Below, one piece after another: positions 22,769 to 37,100 of a stretch of DNA of 64,000 nucleotides. The notes under the pieces are model-generated. The model searched no databases. It was given only the letters and a program-made list of their open reading frames with translations, and was not told the DNA's origin. Numbering within the stretch: position 1 is the first letter of the stretch; the number at the start of each line of letters is the position of its first letter. Origin of the DNA: Colius striatus (lineage: Eukaryota > Chordata > Aves > Coliiformes > Coliidae); contig NC_084759.1 of the NCBI RefSeq assembly GCF_028858725.1, forward strand, positions 180,176,270-180,240,269. Direction: 5' to 3'. The translations under genes were made by a program, and so were the position numbers.

Positions 22769-25700
22769 AATTGTGGAGGAAAGGAGTAAGGACAGTAGGG
22801 TGGTGCTGTGCTTCCTTTAATTCATTCACCACTGTGACATACTGTAGTGGCTGCACTGAGTAAATGAGAGAGGAAAAGGTAAATTTTTGAATATACAGTA
22901 GAAATTGTGTCAGATTGTGCAAGTCCTTGGTAAAGTGACTTGGCAGTTACACATGGTTTTATGTCTTTGTGATGTGAGAGTTACCTATTGCTGAATTAAA
23001 AAAGTAAAAGGATAAAGGGACAAAAGTAGGGTAGAATTCTGAGGTATAATGTACTGCTCAAGTGTGCATAGCTGTACTCCTCCTGGAGTCACCACTAGTT
23101 TTATCTTTGACTTTGTGAAAAGTGAGTTTAGGTTAAAGCTGGAAGTTTCTAAAACTCTAGTCTTAATAGCTGAGTTTTGTGTAGTAGCTTTATTATGAGA
23201 TGAGTTGGAGTAACTGTTATGATGCAATCTTCTCTTTGTTTCAATTCATCATTTTTTGTGATATTTAACATTAAAGTGTTGTATATGAAAGAAACAAGAA
23301 TGGTGAAATTAAAACAGCTTCTTTTTCTTATTTTTTAGGGGATCTGGCTAAGTACGGAAGTCTGTTCTGCTTTAAAAAATTAAGGAATGATATTTGGCTC
23401 AATTACAAGTACTTCTTGTAGTTTGCAGTTTTACAACTTGGTCTACGTAGTAACTGAAGTTTGAAAAATAGAACAAGTAGAGCAAAGAGAAAGTTGTTTG
23501 TCATAAACTTTACTTATGTATTTCTTATTAAATAATAAGTATTGTCACACAGAATGTCTGTGATTCAACTAGATCTATTACCCCAGTAGACTAAAGTCTG
23601 TAGAATATTGCACATTAAAAAAAGCTTGAGGTTAGAAATAAACAGTGCTTTAATAATTATAGTCTATTTTAAAAGTGATTCTGTAATTGTTTTAGACAGG
23701 GAACACTTAAATTTTTTCAGGTATTAAAAACCATTCACCACTATCCTAATGATTCAGTTTCTGTTTTTCCCATACAGATTGTTTTCCACCCTCACAGTTG
23801 TACTCCATTTGTGTTAGCCTTAGTTTTCACTTTATAAATGTTTCCAGCATTTAATTTCCAAGGTTTTCCTTGTTTGCAGCTGTTTTATCCTGCTGTTATA
23901 TGGAATTAGATTAATCAGTCAGTTTTATTGGCAGACCAACAACGAAGTCCAGTGTTAGAGACTCTGTAATGACTTCATTATGTACGATTTCTCATTTGCA
24001 CTTTTGAACTCAGTTTACCAGGCAACATCAATAAACTAAAATGCTGCCCCTATTTTCCACATTAAGATGTTTTCAGTTCACCTTGCCCTGCCCTTGCAGT
24101 CCTTTTCTCAAGTCCCATTTTTTAAAACTAGATTTCCCTCAGATTTGCCCTTTTCCCATCTCCTGTGGAACATCTCTTCTCACCCCAAATCAGAATGGGT
24201 AAATGGGTATTGTTATGGGAAGGTTCAACCAAGGAACTAATCTTTTTTTAAGAGAGATTGAGAGTCAAAAGGTTACTGTATATTGACATAAAAATATGGA
24301 CGAGCTAAATAAGAAAAAAAAAATCTTGTATTATTGTTTTGTATTGATTAATAATTTATTTGCATAAATGTTACTGAAATATCTTGTTCAGTTGGAGATG
24401 GGTTGGGGAGAACCACAAATATCTCAGGAATGAATGGAGTAGTTGGAAACGTGCCTTATTGTGGAAAAACTCCTGGAATTCAATATGCTTAGTGTTAACA
24501 GGGAGAGTAAAGACGAGCTTGCCTAGTCCCTAAGCAGCATGATACTAAAATGAGCAGAAGTTTGATAAGACAATTCTTCAACTAGAGCAGACAAATAAAG
24601 AACTAGATGTAATGTCTGGAAGTTCAGTTAGACAAGAAATAAGGTGTAAAGTTTTTAATGGAGTATTTGAGAACAGGAAGAACTGCTAAGTATTTGGTCA
24701 TTTTAGGTGTGTTAAGTTTGGTTTGTTCTTCACAAGATGGCCATTGCTGTCCATACCCATCAATTTTAGAACTTCAGTACAGGAAAATCTCTTCTTCCAT
24801 AGCGATTCCTCTAAACTTGGATAATCGCTGTATTTTCATCTCAGGTATTCTTCAAGGCAACGCTGAGAGCTATTCCTTTTCCTTCACAGAATAACACATA
24901 TTTTGTATTTTATTTCAGGCTGTAGAGGTTGCACTTTTCAAAAGACCTTATCCTTTGAATATCTACATCTGCTTTTCCTTCTGCTTTGGCAGAACATTTT
25001 AGGTATCTGCAAACAGCTTCTGCTTATCTTGATTGTATGATCTGGTGGCCTGTAATGGAGGTGTTCTGCTTCTGTTATCACTCACCTTTGGCAAGTAAGG
25101 ATGTTAAAACATGCAGCAGAGTAACCTGTGGATATAAGAATGAAGCCATAGGCCTTCTTGCTGCCCCATGTTACCACCATGCCCTGCTTTGTTCTTTGAG
25201 AAAGGTTGGGGATTTTTTCCCCTCTTAGAAGAATAGGCTATAAGGTGAATTTAAGACTCTTCAGGTGGAATTTTAACAGAAGGTACTAAGTTACCATCCA
25301 TGTGCACTGTTATGCAGGGGAAGGAATGTTTAGGAGTGAAGAAGAGCCAGTCTTGAATACTATTTGCTTGGGAAGATTTAATCTCCTTTCCATTTCTCCA
25401 GCAGGACCTTAGCTATGTGATATTTAAGAAAACACAAAACATCTACCATAGATTCAAATTGTCATGAATAATAGATTAATAATAATCCAATTCTCAAGAT
25501 TAAATACCTAAAATATGCCCATGTTTTACAGATAGAAAGGTCATTGCTATCCATCATTTCCTAGCTTCAATTGCCTCTTTCTCTTCCATGAAACACCCTC
25601 CTGATAAGAGTGGTTGTTCAGAGAAAGGTTCTTCATTCTGCTCTGTGGGGATTAAACAATTTTACATGTTTCTGTGCCCACTGTTTTATTTACTAGATTC

Positions 25701-26678
25701 TTCTTTGTTGCATTTTGTTTTATTGAAATATAAAGCTAGATATTTTTATCTTTTTGTTTTCTGTATTTTTATGTTGCCATTTTTATTTTACATGACTATT
25801 TAATTGTAACGTCTGGAGAATGTTTTCCTTCTGGCTGAATGAGTGATTTCTGCAGTTTTAAATTATGCAGTTTAGGTTTGTGACTTTTTCCCCAACAAGA
25901 AGATAATCTACTGTTGGAACTGTTCTTTTTGCTTGATATTAATCCAGGTATCTTTGCTTGGCTAATTTGTGGTGCACAGCCATCTTACAATTATTGTGAT
26001 TTCAGATCACTGTGTTTATCCTGCCTAAAAAGCAGTGCAGAGTGCTTGAGATTACTTAAATGGTTCTCTTCAAAGATAGAAAATATGACAGACACAATCT
26101 TCTTGCAACATAACTGAGTATGTGAGTACAGAAATCTTGCAGAATAGATTAATGGAAATTATACAGAACATATTGCTAAGTCTCTGGAAGGTGTATTCTT
26201 TTAGTAAAAGAAGCAATTTATGTACAATGTTCTAAATATACCAAAGTATAAAAAACTGTGAACCTATGAATGAACAAAACTTTAATCAGTTCAGTACTTA
26301 AATACAGGAATGTAGTATTAGATTTTTAGATCCCTCTTTTAAAAAAAGGTAAATCTTTGAGGAATCTTGCCAGTAGAGGTAGTAGAGATGTGAAGGTCCT
26401 CTCTGAGAACTCCTCTTCCAGAAAGATTTTCTAATCCTCTCCCTAGCAGAGAACTAGTCCTTGTTACTTCTGTTTCTCCCCATGACCTGGCAGATCTCTT
26501 ACTACTACTTCTTCAAAAGTCTTCAGAAAACTCCTCTCATGCCTGTTGAGAAGCCTGGTGAGTTCTTAACTTCTTCCTAACCAGACATAGGATAGCTGAC
26601 AGTTATGAAAACTTGAAAAATACTGTGCATCAGCTAGTTCCCTTAGCACAGCACAGGAGGCAAAATGTGGTTTGTGGT

Positions 26679-26762
26679 TAGTTTTGAATTGGTTTTGTAT
26701 GAGAAGGAGTTAATTTTCCTCATAGTTGCTCACTGGGATTACACTGTGACTAGTTTTCAGCC
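26679..26762 (+). mobile_element. Possible remnant of an avian LTR 5' end
   Basis: The stretch TTGGTTTTGTATGAGAAGG then AGTTAATTTTCCTCATAG resembles the start of the LTR family seen at 18369-18570. Similarity fades after about 80 bases, so this may be a truncated copy or coincidence. Confidence 0.3.
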
Positions 26763-26855
26763 ACTAAATAGTAAAATATTATTTTGATTATATAAACTGG
26801 AAGAAAGTGTTGTACAGCATATTTGGAGCATTCCTGCCAGTCAAAATAAAACATT

Positions 26856-27039
26856 TCATAGAGTCATAGAATGGTAGGGGTTGGAAGGGACCTTTAGAGA
26901 TCATCTAGTCCAACTCCCCTGCAGAAGCAGGTTCACCTAGATCAGGTCACATAGGAACATGTCCAGATGGGTCTTGAAGACCTCCAAGGAAGGAGACTCC
27001 ACAACCCCTCTGGGCTCCCTCACCCTCACAGTGAAAACT
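26856..27039 (-). mobile_element. CR1 LINE 3' end fragment in intron 2
   Basis: It begins TCATAGAGTCATAGAATGG (reverse complement of the CR1 tail) and then carries GGTTGGAAGGGACCTTTAGAG, TCTAGTCCAACTCCCCTGC, CACCTAGATCAGGTCACA and GGAAGGAGACTCCACAACC in CR1 order. A short deletion is apparent after CTCTGGGC, where the usual AGCCTGTGCCAGG stretch is missing. The fragment ends at a hairpin at 27037-27063. Confidence 0.93.
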
Positions 27040-27063
27040 ACTACCTTTCACAAAGGTAGTAGT
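27037..27063. repeat. Perfect 12-bp inverted repeat with 3-base loop
   Basis: ACTACTACCTTT (27037-27048) and its exact reverse complement AAAGGTAGTAGT (27052-27063) are separated by CAC. The hairpin is flanked by a direct repeat GTGAAAACT at 27031-27039 and 27062-27070. It sits at the inner border of a CR1 fragment and may have arisen during repair of that junction. Confidence 0.9.
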
Positions 27064-27070
27064 GAAAACT

Positions 27071-30000
27071 GTGCTGTTTAACAAATTTAATTTAGCTTAC
27101 AGACAGGCCAGCGTGTTGCCTATCAGAAATACAAAGGCCTGTGAAGGACCCATGGATTTACTCCTATGGATGATGCACCAGTTGAATTTGAGGAGAAGAA
27201 TGCACAGTACTGCTCTTGCAGTACACTGAGAAATACAAATGGGAAGTCAAGTCAGTGCTAGCAGGATACCAAGAGACCAAATATTTTCAGTATTCCAAAT
27301 AAATTAATTGGAGTTTGCAGCTGGTGCTCACATATACAAGTGGGGCTTATTCTCTCTGCTGTTCACCTGAGTGTTGATTCATCTGGGATTATTTACATTT
27401 CCCTCCTCCTTTTTTTAATAGATAAAGATGATGCACTTCTCCTAGTCTTCACCAGGAAGACTTTTGCAGAAAGTTAGGCTTTTTCTTGCTGAAAGTGTAC
27501 CCATCTTTTTACCATTTTTACTTCCTCTAGTAATTTCTTGGTTCAAACCTCTCAGCTGAGACAATTTTATATCCAGGTAATCCCACACCTCATTTTTGCA
27601 TAACTACAGCATTTTAATTTAATCTGCATTTCATTATCTCCCAGGCAGGAGGACCCTTATCCTTACAGTTACAAACTGCAGACTGGGTCTTTGTTTTTTA
27701 CAAAAGTTACCTGTGGAATGACCCGAGTGTTGCCAACAGAGATGATGTGGGATGCAGATACTTTCTGTGTAGCCTCTTCCCTTCGATTCTAGGTTGAATA
27801 TTTTGAAGTAATGAAGTTAAAAATGGACTGCAATAAGTGAGGAGTTTGTATACTCTGTGGTGACTCCACATAGAGAAATAAACTTCTTGCTGTTGTTGAT
27901 CCACTTGCAGAACAGTAGTCAAACTTCAGTGAGAACTTTAAACTGCACCAGATGACCATGCGATAGATGCATGTATTCTGCATATCACCAGTAGCCAGAA
28001 TTACCTGGAGCCTTTCATTTTCTGTTTTACCTTACTTCTGACTCAGAATATCATCTGTATTTATGGTCTGAGGCTTGGGGAAGTTTGCTTGGCAGTAATC
28101 ATCACTAACAGACAAAGGTGAAATTCTTCAAGTAATGTGAAGATTACTGTGCTTGCTGTGTTTGAGCCTGAAGTAAATTGTATCTTAATTTCAGAATATT
28201 TTCCTTTGTTGTATAGGTACTGTCTCAGAATTAATGTGCTGTTATGCCTAGATGGGAAAGACTATTTATATTCTTTTCCTGATTGGTTCCTCACATAGGG
28301 GAAAAAGTAAAATATATTTGTAGTGGTTCCTTAAAGAGGAAGTGTAATAAAAGTCTGACTGCATTCTATGTGAAATATTATACTACAAAACCAGTGAGTC
28401 AGTGTGGTTTCAGTCTGCTATTTGCAGTACTAACGGTATTCAGTTGGTCATTTTTAGCAAAGAAAACATCAAATTACAGAGTGAAGTATCATCATGCAAG
28501 TTGTACTTTTAGGAACCTGTTTTCTGGCAAAAAAAAGTCTTGAACTTAAACCATGGCAAAAATTCTCTCAGTTTTTTTCTTTTTAAATTTTATTTTCTAT
28601 TTGCTGGCATGTGTGTGCAACACTTGGAGTAAGTTTATACAGCTAAAAAGTAGTACTATATATTATGTACACATCCAAATAATTAAATTATTCCTTCAAA
28701 CTTTAGAGAGCCAAAATAGTTTTTAATCCAAAGAATTTAGTATTTACTGACAGTAAAATGAGAGATGAAGAGGGGCTCATGGTCACAGAAGAAAACTTAG
28801 CTAAGAAATTGTAGTTAAACATTTTTCTTCTTTAAATAGCCATCCAGAAGAAAGAACAGTCTGAACACTACTTACTTGTCCTGCGTTTTGTTAATACCTG
28901 CAGTGCAAAAGTACCCACAAGTACCTTTCCCCAAAGGTATTTTTGTAAAGGACAAGGAAAAACAGGCACTTATGACCTATTTGTGTGCTGTTGTGGTGGT
29001 GGTGGTTTTTTGTTTTCCCTTTCAAAATAATAAAATTCTTCACAATTCAACCCCAAAGGATCCTTTTGAAAAATGTCAAATGTCAAACAGCTGTGGTCAT
29101 TCATGCTATTTCTAATACCGGTTTTGTTATCTCATTATACTGATGATGTAGGCATCCAGAAATACTGAGGCTTGATTTAAGAGAACTATGGATTATTTGC
29201 CACCTGAGCTTTAACTGTTTTTAAATGAACTGTAGTGTTCCAGCATGTTGGAAACATTTCTGTATGGAGTGTAGGGAGACTGCTCTTGAAATTTGTGGTC
29301 ATGAAATGTGAACCTGTGGCATTCTAACACAAGAGCTTTCAAATTCTGACTTCAATGTCTGGACCTGGGTAAACTGGAGACTTAAATTTTACTTCCAAAT
29401 CTACTTCCCTCAAATTCTAGGAATTATCTTGATTACCATGTTTTTACTTTAATCTGAAGCCGTAAATATTTTGAGAATTGTTTAGAAAAAAATGTCAGAT
29501 TTAACAATGCTAATGTTAATTACAGCAGAATTTCAACTAAGATACTATTTCCTGTTGCAGAGCTTCCTCAGGCTTAAGCGAGTTTTATTGATTTGCAGCT
29601 CAGACTTAAGGTTGTATAATGTTTGCATAAAATGTTATGAAGTTTGCTTTTGAGACAAGTCAAGTAGAGCAAACTGTTAGGCAAGCCTGTAAAATATGTG
29701 GCCTATGAGTCAGATTTGACCTTCGGGGCAAGTTTTTGCCCCTGAGAGACAGCACAAGCCATTTGCCCATTACTCGGTGGAGGAAGCATGCCTTCAAGTA
29801 TGGCTCTGAAGTACATCTTTCTAGAAAAATAAAACCTATTTGGAAAGTATGTACCTTTGCCCATCTCCTTTCTTTATTGGGACAGACACGTATTTTAATT
29901 GCATTCTGTAAGTCGCAAGTTGAAATAAATTCACATTTTAACAGGAAAAGATGAAATACTGTTATGCTGACCAAAACAGGCCATAAGAGCAGTGTCAAAC

Positions 30001-33000
30001 CAGAGTGAACATGTTTTAGGTGCATACAGTTCAGAAATACAGGAGATTAGTGAACAATACTCTTTTTGTTTGAATTTCAAAATGAAGGAAACATTACGTT
30101 TTGGTGCGATCACCTTGCCTGGAGAGATTTTTCTGACTGATTGAACTGAGTTTTTCACTGAAGTGATGTGAAAAAATATTTGGATGGTGAGGCTGCATAT
30201 AGAGCTTACTTTGAGTAATGAACATGTAGTTTTCATACCTGTAATTGTATTAAGTTGCACCAGCTTATTTAACAATTCAGTATTTCCTAGCTTGCTTTGT
30301 AACTATGTCTATATAAAGTATTTCTCTACCTCAATATATGTTCTTTTATAGTGTCTTTTGAATAATCATAATTACTATCATATTTATAATGTAAGATCAG
30401 TATTGAGAAATATTTTTATATGGGAATAGATCTTTCAGTAGAGCTATACTTTAATCAGTCTATACAGTATGTCCAGTGTATGTTCACACATCTGAAGTAG
30501 TTATAAAGATCTTATACATGTTTCATAAGTTTTCATCACAGCCATTTTGTAAACTGTTCTGTGCTGGATCAAGTCTTGGAAATTTGAAACTAGTGTTAGT
30601 TTTATATTTATAACAAATAAGTGTTTAACTTTGGAAAGATACGGAAGGGGAAAAACACACACCACCATTTTAAAGAAGGAATTCTAATAGAAGTTCCTTT
30701 TTTTTCCTCCCTTCCTCTTCTCGTTCCTTTTCTTTGACTGCTACTTTGTCTACTTTTCTGTCCACTTGATTTTCTGATTCCCATTCGTAGGGCAGTGTTA
30801 CACCTGAGGAATTTTCCTACAATTTAGGGATTTCCCTCTACAATTTAATCGATAAACCAAATCTTAATTTTAAATAAATCACCATTTAGTTTTGGCCATT
30901 TGTGTACTAGAGAGCATCTGTTACTCTTACTCTGTGAGAACAGCCTAACAAAGAGACCTCATTTGCTGTGCTGTTCTCCCTTCTTGAATAACAGAAAGCA
31001 AAGGGTTTATTTCATTGTCAATTTGCATCTACACCAGGGATTCTGCAGGGATAACTGGAATGGGACAAAAAGTTGAGGTCTCATTATCAATATGTTGTTG
31101 GATATTTGTGGAACAGATCCTTATGGAAAAGGAGAGAGGATTTGTTTGATAGCACAGGAAATGTTCCCACAGAGTAATCCACTTTGCTCTCAAAACTCTA
31201 ACTTCGAATTAGAAATCTGTTTCACAATGACAATAATGGAATGGCACTTCAAAGCTTTCATCATTAAAAAAAAAATCCTTTAGAAATTATGATAAATTTG
31301 AAAGAAAGTAAAGGATATGGATTGATGAGATAGTAATGTCTATCACAGTGTGGTCAAAGTTGGAAGAGTGCTAAAGGTTTGTTGTCATTAATTGTTCTGC
31401 ATGCTCTTTTCCATATTTATTTTATAAAGTAAAACCATTTTCTCCTTTTCTGTTTGCATAATTTTGTCAAGTTCTATCCTTTTGATTTTTATTTCAACAG
31501 TTCTTTTTCCTGTTCCTCCCCTCTTTTCTCTGTTACAGTTAGATATCTGTAACCAATGACAGGAAGGTTATGCTATTTTTAAAGTGCTTCAGTATAAAGG
31601 CTTGTTCATTTCAGTTTCTGTGTGTTAACATAAATGTTTAAGCTATTTTGTGAGTAGCAATGAACCTTCTTATTAGAATGAGTATTTTGACTACTGGAGA
31701 ATTAACAGTAAATTATGCATTATGAAAATATACTGTGCATTAAGGAAAAAAACTCTAATCAACTGTTAAATATTACAACACACTATGAAAATCTTAAGCT
31801 TCTGGATTCATGTGATTATATGAGATTTAAATTTTCATAAAATTAACAAAAAAGTTACCTGGTCTTAGCCTGGAGCTACTGCCAAAAGCTGAAAGTTAGA
31901 CTGAAAATTGATAATGCCAATAAAAAGGATGCATTTAAAAATAAAATATTGATGATTTTTGAGTGGTGTGGCTTGGCAGTGACACACTGTACAGAAACAA
32001 TGAATTTTAATTCCAGAAGCCTGAGAAAATGATACGGCACAACAAAATGCAGCTAGTTATGCTGAAGGAATAGGAATGAAAAGAGTAGTGAACTGACTCA
32101 AAGTGGCAAGGCTCTGGCAGCAGTGCAAATAAAATGACAGCGTGAATTCTTAGTAGAGTGGACAAGGATGTATCCAAAAAAGTGCAGTTCTATCCTTTTG
32201 GCCATTGTTTGAATGGTTTCCTAAGAGTTTTGTTTGTGGCCAAGAAAGGCAAGGAGTGAGGTTGAGATGTTTGCCAAGCACAAAACAGCTACAAGAGCAC
32301 AAAGGGGTGGAGGCAGCAGTTTGGCTTACCCATCACCAGCATGGTCAAGCTCCTGTGGCTGATGATGACATGAATGCTGGAAGGCCCATGTCAGCAGCAA
32401 GGAAGGTCATTTGCAGGTAATGTAATAGCTGTCTTTTGCTATGAGCCAAGTGTTGCCGCTATACTTTGGATTGTTTTGGGTAAGACAAAGTTGCTGCTTC
32501 AGCTGTGACTTGATAAAACTCTTAAATTCTAAAGGAACCAAAAAAACCCCAAACTGTAAATTCTAATGCTTTCACTTAGAATGTTGTTTGTTATCTGTGA
32601 AATCCTTCAGCTTGTTTGCAAAACCTTGTAACAAAATGTTTTTAGATGTAAAAATGGACTCTTTTCAGTATTGTGAATAATGTTGACATAGCACAGATTT
32701 CACTGCTGTATCTGCACTCCATTTTAAACAAAAAGTAATTGTGATTAGTGTACAGAAGGACTTTCTTTTTCTCTTCAAATAAAGTGAAGCATGTCTTCTA
32801 AATACGACAAAACAAAAGGATTTCAGAAAAAGATCCTTGTTGCAAGAAGCATTGATTCAAAGCATGGGCCTCATCTGAATCTAAATGCTACTTAGAGGTA
32901 TTTTCCAACAAAAGGTGAACTAAATAAACTTCAGAGGGCCAAGTTATGTAGTTTTATAAGTTGAAAGAAATATTTTTAATAGAGAATGAAAATGATTCCA

Positions 33001-36000
33001 TATGTGATGTTGAATGCTTTTACAGATTTTGAAGTAAGAATGCTTTCTTGCTGTGTGTTAGAGAGAAAACCCAGTATTCTGCTTTTCAGTCAGCTCTGCA
33101 GTACAAGGACTTGCAGGTGCTACTGACTTGTACTATCAAGTGATACCATACTGTATCTAAAGTCATCAGGGCACAATAATTTCACAGATATTTATATCTT
33201 ATTTCATGAACAGAGTTGAGAATCAGAATTTTAGCTTAGTTATGGGATGAAAGAAAAAATTTTGACCGGTTAAGACAATGTACCTGTTTATTCAGATAAT
33301 CTGGTGCTTTTTCCTTTGAGGTAATGCATTTGTTTCTCTGGATTTTTGTGCTTGTAGCTGTTGAGTATTGATGTGAAACTACATTTTTCTAGCAGGACAG
33401 ATTTGTAACTGCATGTCTCAGATACAAGAGCTTTCTTGTGAATTGTTTGAGCAGCTTATGCTTTGTTTCCTTTCAGGAAACTTATGTGCATCATTTTTAC
33501 AGGAAGTTCAGTCTTCGCCAGGCACAGTCAGCAGTCTGACTTTTGCACTGCTCTAAGGGATGTGTGCGTGAGCAGCAGGCACAAATTCATTTAGCATGTA
33601 TATTTGTTTTAATATAATGAATTCCTGTAATGGAGGTCATGTATGAAAGCTTGGTCAGGACGGTTGGGTTTGTCCAGCTGAGTCAGAAAGATGACTTCCT
33701 AGATCATTTGAGTAGAATACAGCAGATAAGTAAAAAAAAAAAAAAAAAGAATTTTTTCCTTCATGCTAAGTATTGGTGACAATGATTACGTGTTAAGAAC
33801 ATCCAGCTTTGAATTCAACACACAAATCTCTTAGCTGATAAATTTTTACATTCTGAAATATAACACTGCCTTTCCCTTCAGCATATGACACTACTATTTT
33901 AAAGTAAAACAATGTTAAACTGCCTGTGGGTTGGGGAGGGGAAAGGACAGTGAGCTCTGCTGCAGAGATGCAGCCATTAGTCCATGGTTGCTTGCAGTTT
34001 TGAACCTAGGGAAAGAAAAAGGAGAATTTAGGTTTTCCAAGGACTCTGATAAGAAGACTTTTCAAGGTGTATTCTCAAGAATCTGGTTTGTACAGCTTGC
34101 ACAAAGCCATTGTGGGTGAGATTGTGCCATGTCCCTTCAAGGCACACCAAACCAATTTGTTCAAAAAAGGAAAAAGAGCTCTCATTTCTGGGTTATCCCA
34201 ATGCCACACTGGTGCAGTGATGGCATAAAGCAGCCCAAGAGCCAACCACGTTAATGGTTGTTCTTCCTGGACTTCCTGTGGGTGACTCAATCCTTTGGTG
34301 ACCTGGGGTCTCTGGAGTGCTGTGAGATGAGGTACAGCCCATGGGCACAGCAGGCAGGTAGATCAGTGATGGAGTCCTGTACCCATCTCCTAGACCCTGC
34401 TTGCCATGAGGGGATTCCCGTAGCTTAAGGACATACGTAGCAGAGACTAGCCCTTCTCAGTGTGTTTAATGTTATCTGTGCAGCAACATTTTGCTTCTCT
34501 TTCTTCTCATACTTTGCTTTTTCAGGATCAGGAAATAGATGGACACTTGCTGCACTCTTTACTACATTTCCACATCTTTTTAGTCATACTGACAGTCACT
34601 CTTATTAATTATCTAGTCTGTAGTAATGACAGGCTGAGTCACAAAGAGTTATTGTAGCAGATCTCAAGTCCCTGCCCTCTTTTCTGACACCAAACTTCCA
34701 TTTTCTGTTGTGCTGCTGTTGCTGAAAGTAGCTGATTTTTGACCTGGGCTCTAGGACCTCTCTGATGTCGAGCAGAAAGGAAACTATTGCTTTAATGCTA
34801 GATCACTGTATAAGTACAATGTGTTTATCTTCAGTTTATTTCATTGCTTATTAACAAGTGATTTATCATTTAATTCTTCTCTTACTTGTAAAATTTGTAG
34901 CAAATACTTCAGATCTAGTAGGAGTTTACTTGTGATCTTTTTTGTTTAGTTTTTTTCCCTACTCTTTTCTGCCCTCACAGACTGAAGTGGCTCAGCTCAC
35001 TATGTAATTTTTCCCTTTCCATCTCCTTCCCCTCCAGTGCTGTCTTCTTCTGGGTGGCTGCTATCTGCTCTTTTTTCTTTTGATGTTTTTGCCCTACTAT
35101 TGTTTTAATAATGTAAAATTCCATTTTTTAGCCTGTTCCTTGTGTTTACTGCCCATTTGCTTCTCCTGTTCTATTTTCCTTGCAGCTGTGCTTTCTTTCC
35201 TTCTGTGGTTTTCTGTTACTTGAAATCAGCTGATGCCAAACTTAGCAGCAGTTCTAGGTTGCAAGAAAGAATAGCAGAGAGAAAATAAGTGCAGCAAAAG
35301 GATCAGAAACTCAATTATCAGTGCATATATTACTATTTTCTGAAATGTTATTCTGTGTTTTCCTTCTGCCTTTTTGTATTACTCTTTGTTGCTATCGTTC
35401 TGGTTTCTTTCCTTCTATTTTTTTCTCATCTTGTTAGTTTTTTTTAATAGTAGCACTGAGTATTACTTAGAATTATAGAAATTAAAAAAGACAGAGCACT
35501 GAGAACAGATGGTCAGAGTCACACTTGAGGTGGAGGTCTTTTTGGACTCTTCTGAAATTCTGTCACTTACATGTGTGGAGGACTAGAAATCAAGGGAGCA
35601 GTGAACATTGCTTATTCCAGGCATTTGCCTTCACATTCTTTTTAAAACCAAGTACACTTTTATGAGTTTAACTGAATGCTATAAACTCATCATATGAAAA
35701 CTCAATATATATGGCCAATGGAGAATAAACTTGACCTTTCTCTATTTTCTAACTCGGAGGCGAATAGTGAATGGGCTAGGCTGAGAAGCTGTTTGCTTGA
35801 CCATCCTATGTTCTTTCCTGCAGTGAAACAAGTGTCTAGTTTGTCCTGGTCAGTGGGATTTTGAAGAAGGGAACAGGAGATGCTGGAGCCAACAGGATCT
35901 GTTTGTGCACTTGCTCAGGTTATGGCTGTTGATGACATTGGGGTTATCTCTCCTGTCTGGTACATCCTGCTGTGTTGCTTATGAGGCAGTACTCAGCAAG

Positions 36001-36990
36001 GGATATCCTGTTGTTTGTAGCTTCTCTTTGATGTATTTTATTTGATTTGGGAACAAATAACACAACATGGAGGGGCTTCAAAACTGTTGCAAATATTTGA
36101 CTTAATGTGTTAAATTCCATAGGACACTAGTGTGTCTTTATACAGTAGTACAACTGTATGTTGTAATAGATAATAATTTCATAAGTACTGTAATTGTCAT
36201 GCTAATAACTTGGATTACATTTTTTGGCATCTAGTGGTTAATTAGCCTTCCTTTTAAAAATAGAGCTCCAGAAACAAAGCATTCTATTCCTCAGTGAGAT
36301 GAGATTGTATTGGGTTTGCAATGCTTGGTATCCTTTATAGTTTGGGAGACCGTCTTCACATTTGCTAAATTACTGATTATTTGTGTTGGAGGAATGGATC
36401 TCTTTCAGCAGTTTAGAAATGAAAAAAATACCTAATTCTCTGTTTCTTAATGTGTTTATTATTTTGTTTGCAAATCCAGTTTATACAAGCCACTCTGCGT
36501 TCTAAAGCAAGTCAATTAAGTTAATTAAAAATCAAGTCGATTAAGAGGCTTCTTAATAAGTTACTTATGTAGAAAATATAGGATGAAATAATTAGGCAAG
36601 TAAAAAAAAATAAACAATAGCAGCTTCAGTAGTAAGGAATGCGTAAAACATCATAACATCATAAATATCCCCATGATGATTACAACGACTCTACCTTTAA
36701 TGCTATGAATCATAAGAGCAAATATACAGCAGTTCTTTTCCGGTCGTCTAGCAGAACGTTTGAGGAGAAAAATGGATAGCTAAATCTTGCAAGTGTAAAG
36801 TGTGCAGTAAAATTTCCCACTTTTGAACACAGCTTTATATAGAAATCATTTTTCCAGGTGTCTGGGTGCCTGTTACCAATAATGTCCTGGTTTGTGTTTA
36901 TCTTTTTTCTTGGATTTTTCATGGCAAGCTGTTTATTCTCAAGAAGTGAAAAACTGTGTGCTACAGTTAAATGTGGCTTAATAGTCATTA
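27071..36990. other. MDFIC intron 2, middle part
   Basis: Nearly 10 kb without a recognised gene or repeat family. Minor features are a GTGGTGGTGGTGG run near 28993 and a run of 17 A at 33732-33748. The somewhat GC-richer stretches at 32200-32420 and 33930-34400 hold only short frames and could be old unclassified repeats. Conserved non-coding elements are possible but cannot be shown without alignment. Confidence 0.5.
33732..33748. repeat. Poly(A) run, 17 bases
   Basis: Uninterrupted run of 17 A in intron 2, preceded by AGATAAGT. No retroposed body was recognised upstream. Confidence 0.85.
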
Positions 36991-37100
36991 TCATAGAATC
37001 ATTATAGTTGGAAAAGACCTTTAAGATCATCACCAACCTAACACTGCCAAGCCGATCACCAAAATAAACCATATCCCTCAGCATCTCATCTCTACTTCTT
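36991..37100 (-). mobile_element. CR1 LINE 3' end fragment in intron 2
   Basis: TCATAGAATCATTATAGTTGG at the start, then AAAAGACCTTTAAGATCATC, CCAACCTAACACTGCCAAG and CATATCCCTCAGCATCTC, in the order of a CR1 subfamily 3' UTR read in reverse complement. The variant text CACTGCCAAGCCGATCACC marks a subfamily different from the copies at 17231 and 26856 and close to the one at 63081. Confidence 0.88.

Larger units (their letters stand above)
21308..26855. other. MDFIC intron 2, first part
   Basis: Unassigned AT-rich DNA apart from a 57-base CR1 tail at 22712-22768. At 26679-26762 a stretch containing GGAGTTAATTTTCCTCATAG resembles the first part of the LTR type seen at 18369, but it is too short and decayed to call firmly. 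Open frames here are all below 90 codons. Confidence 0.5.
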
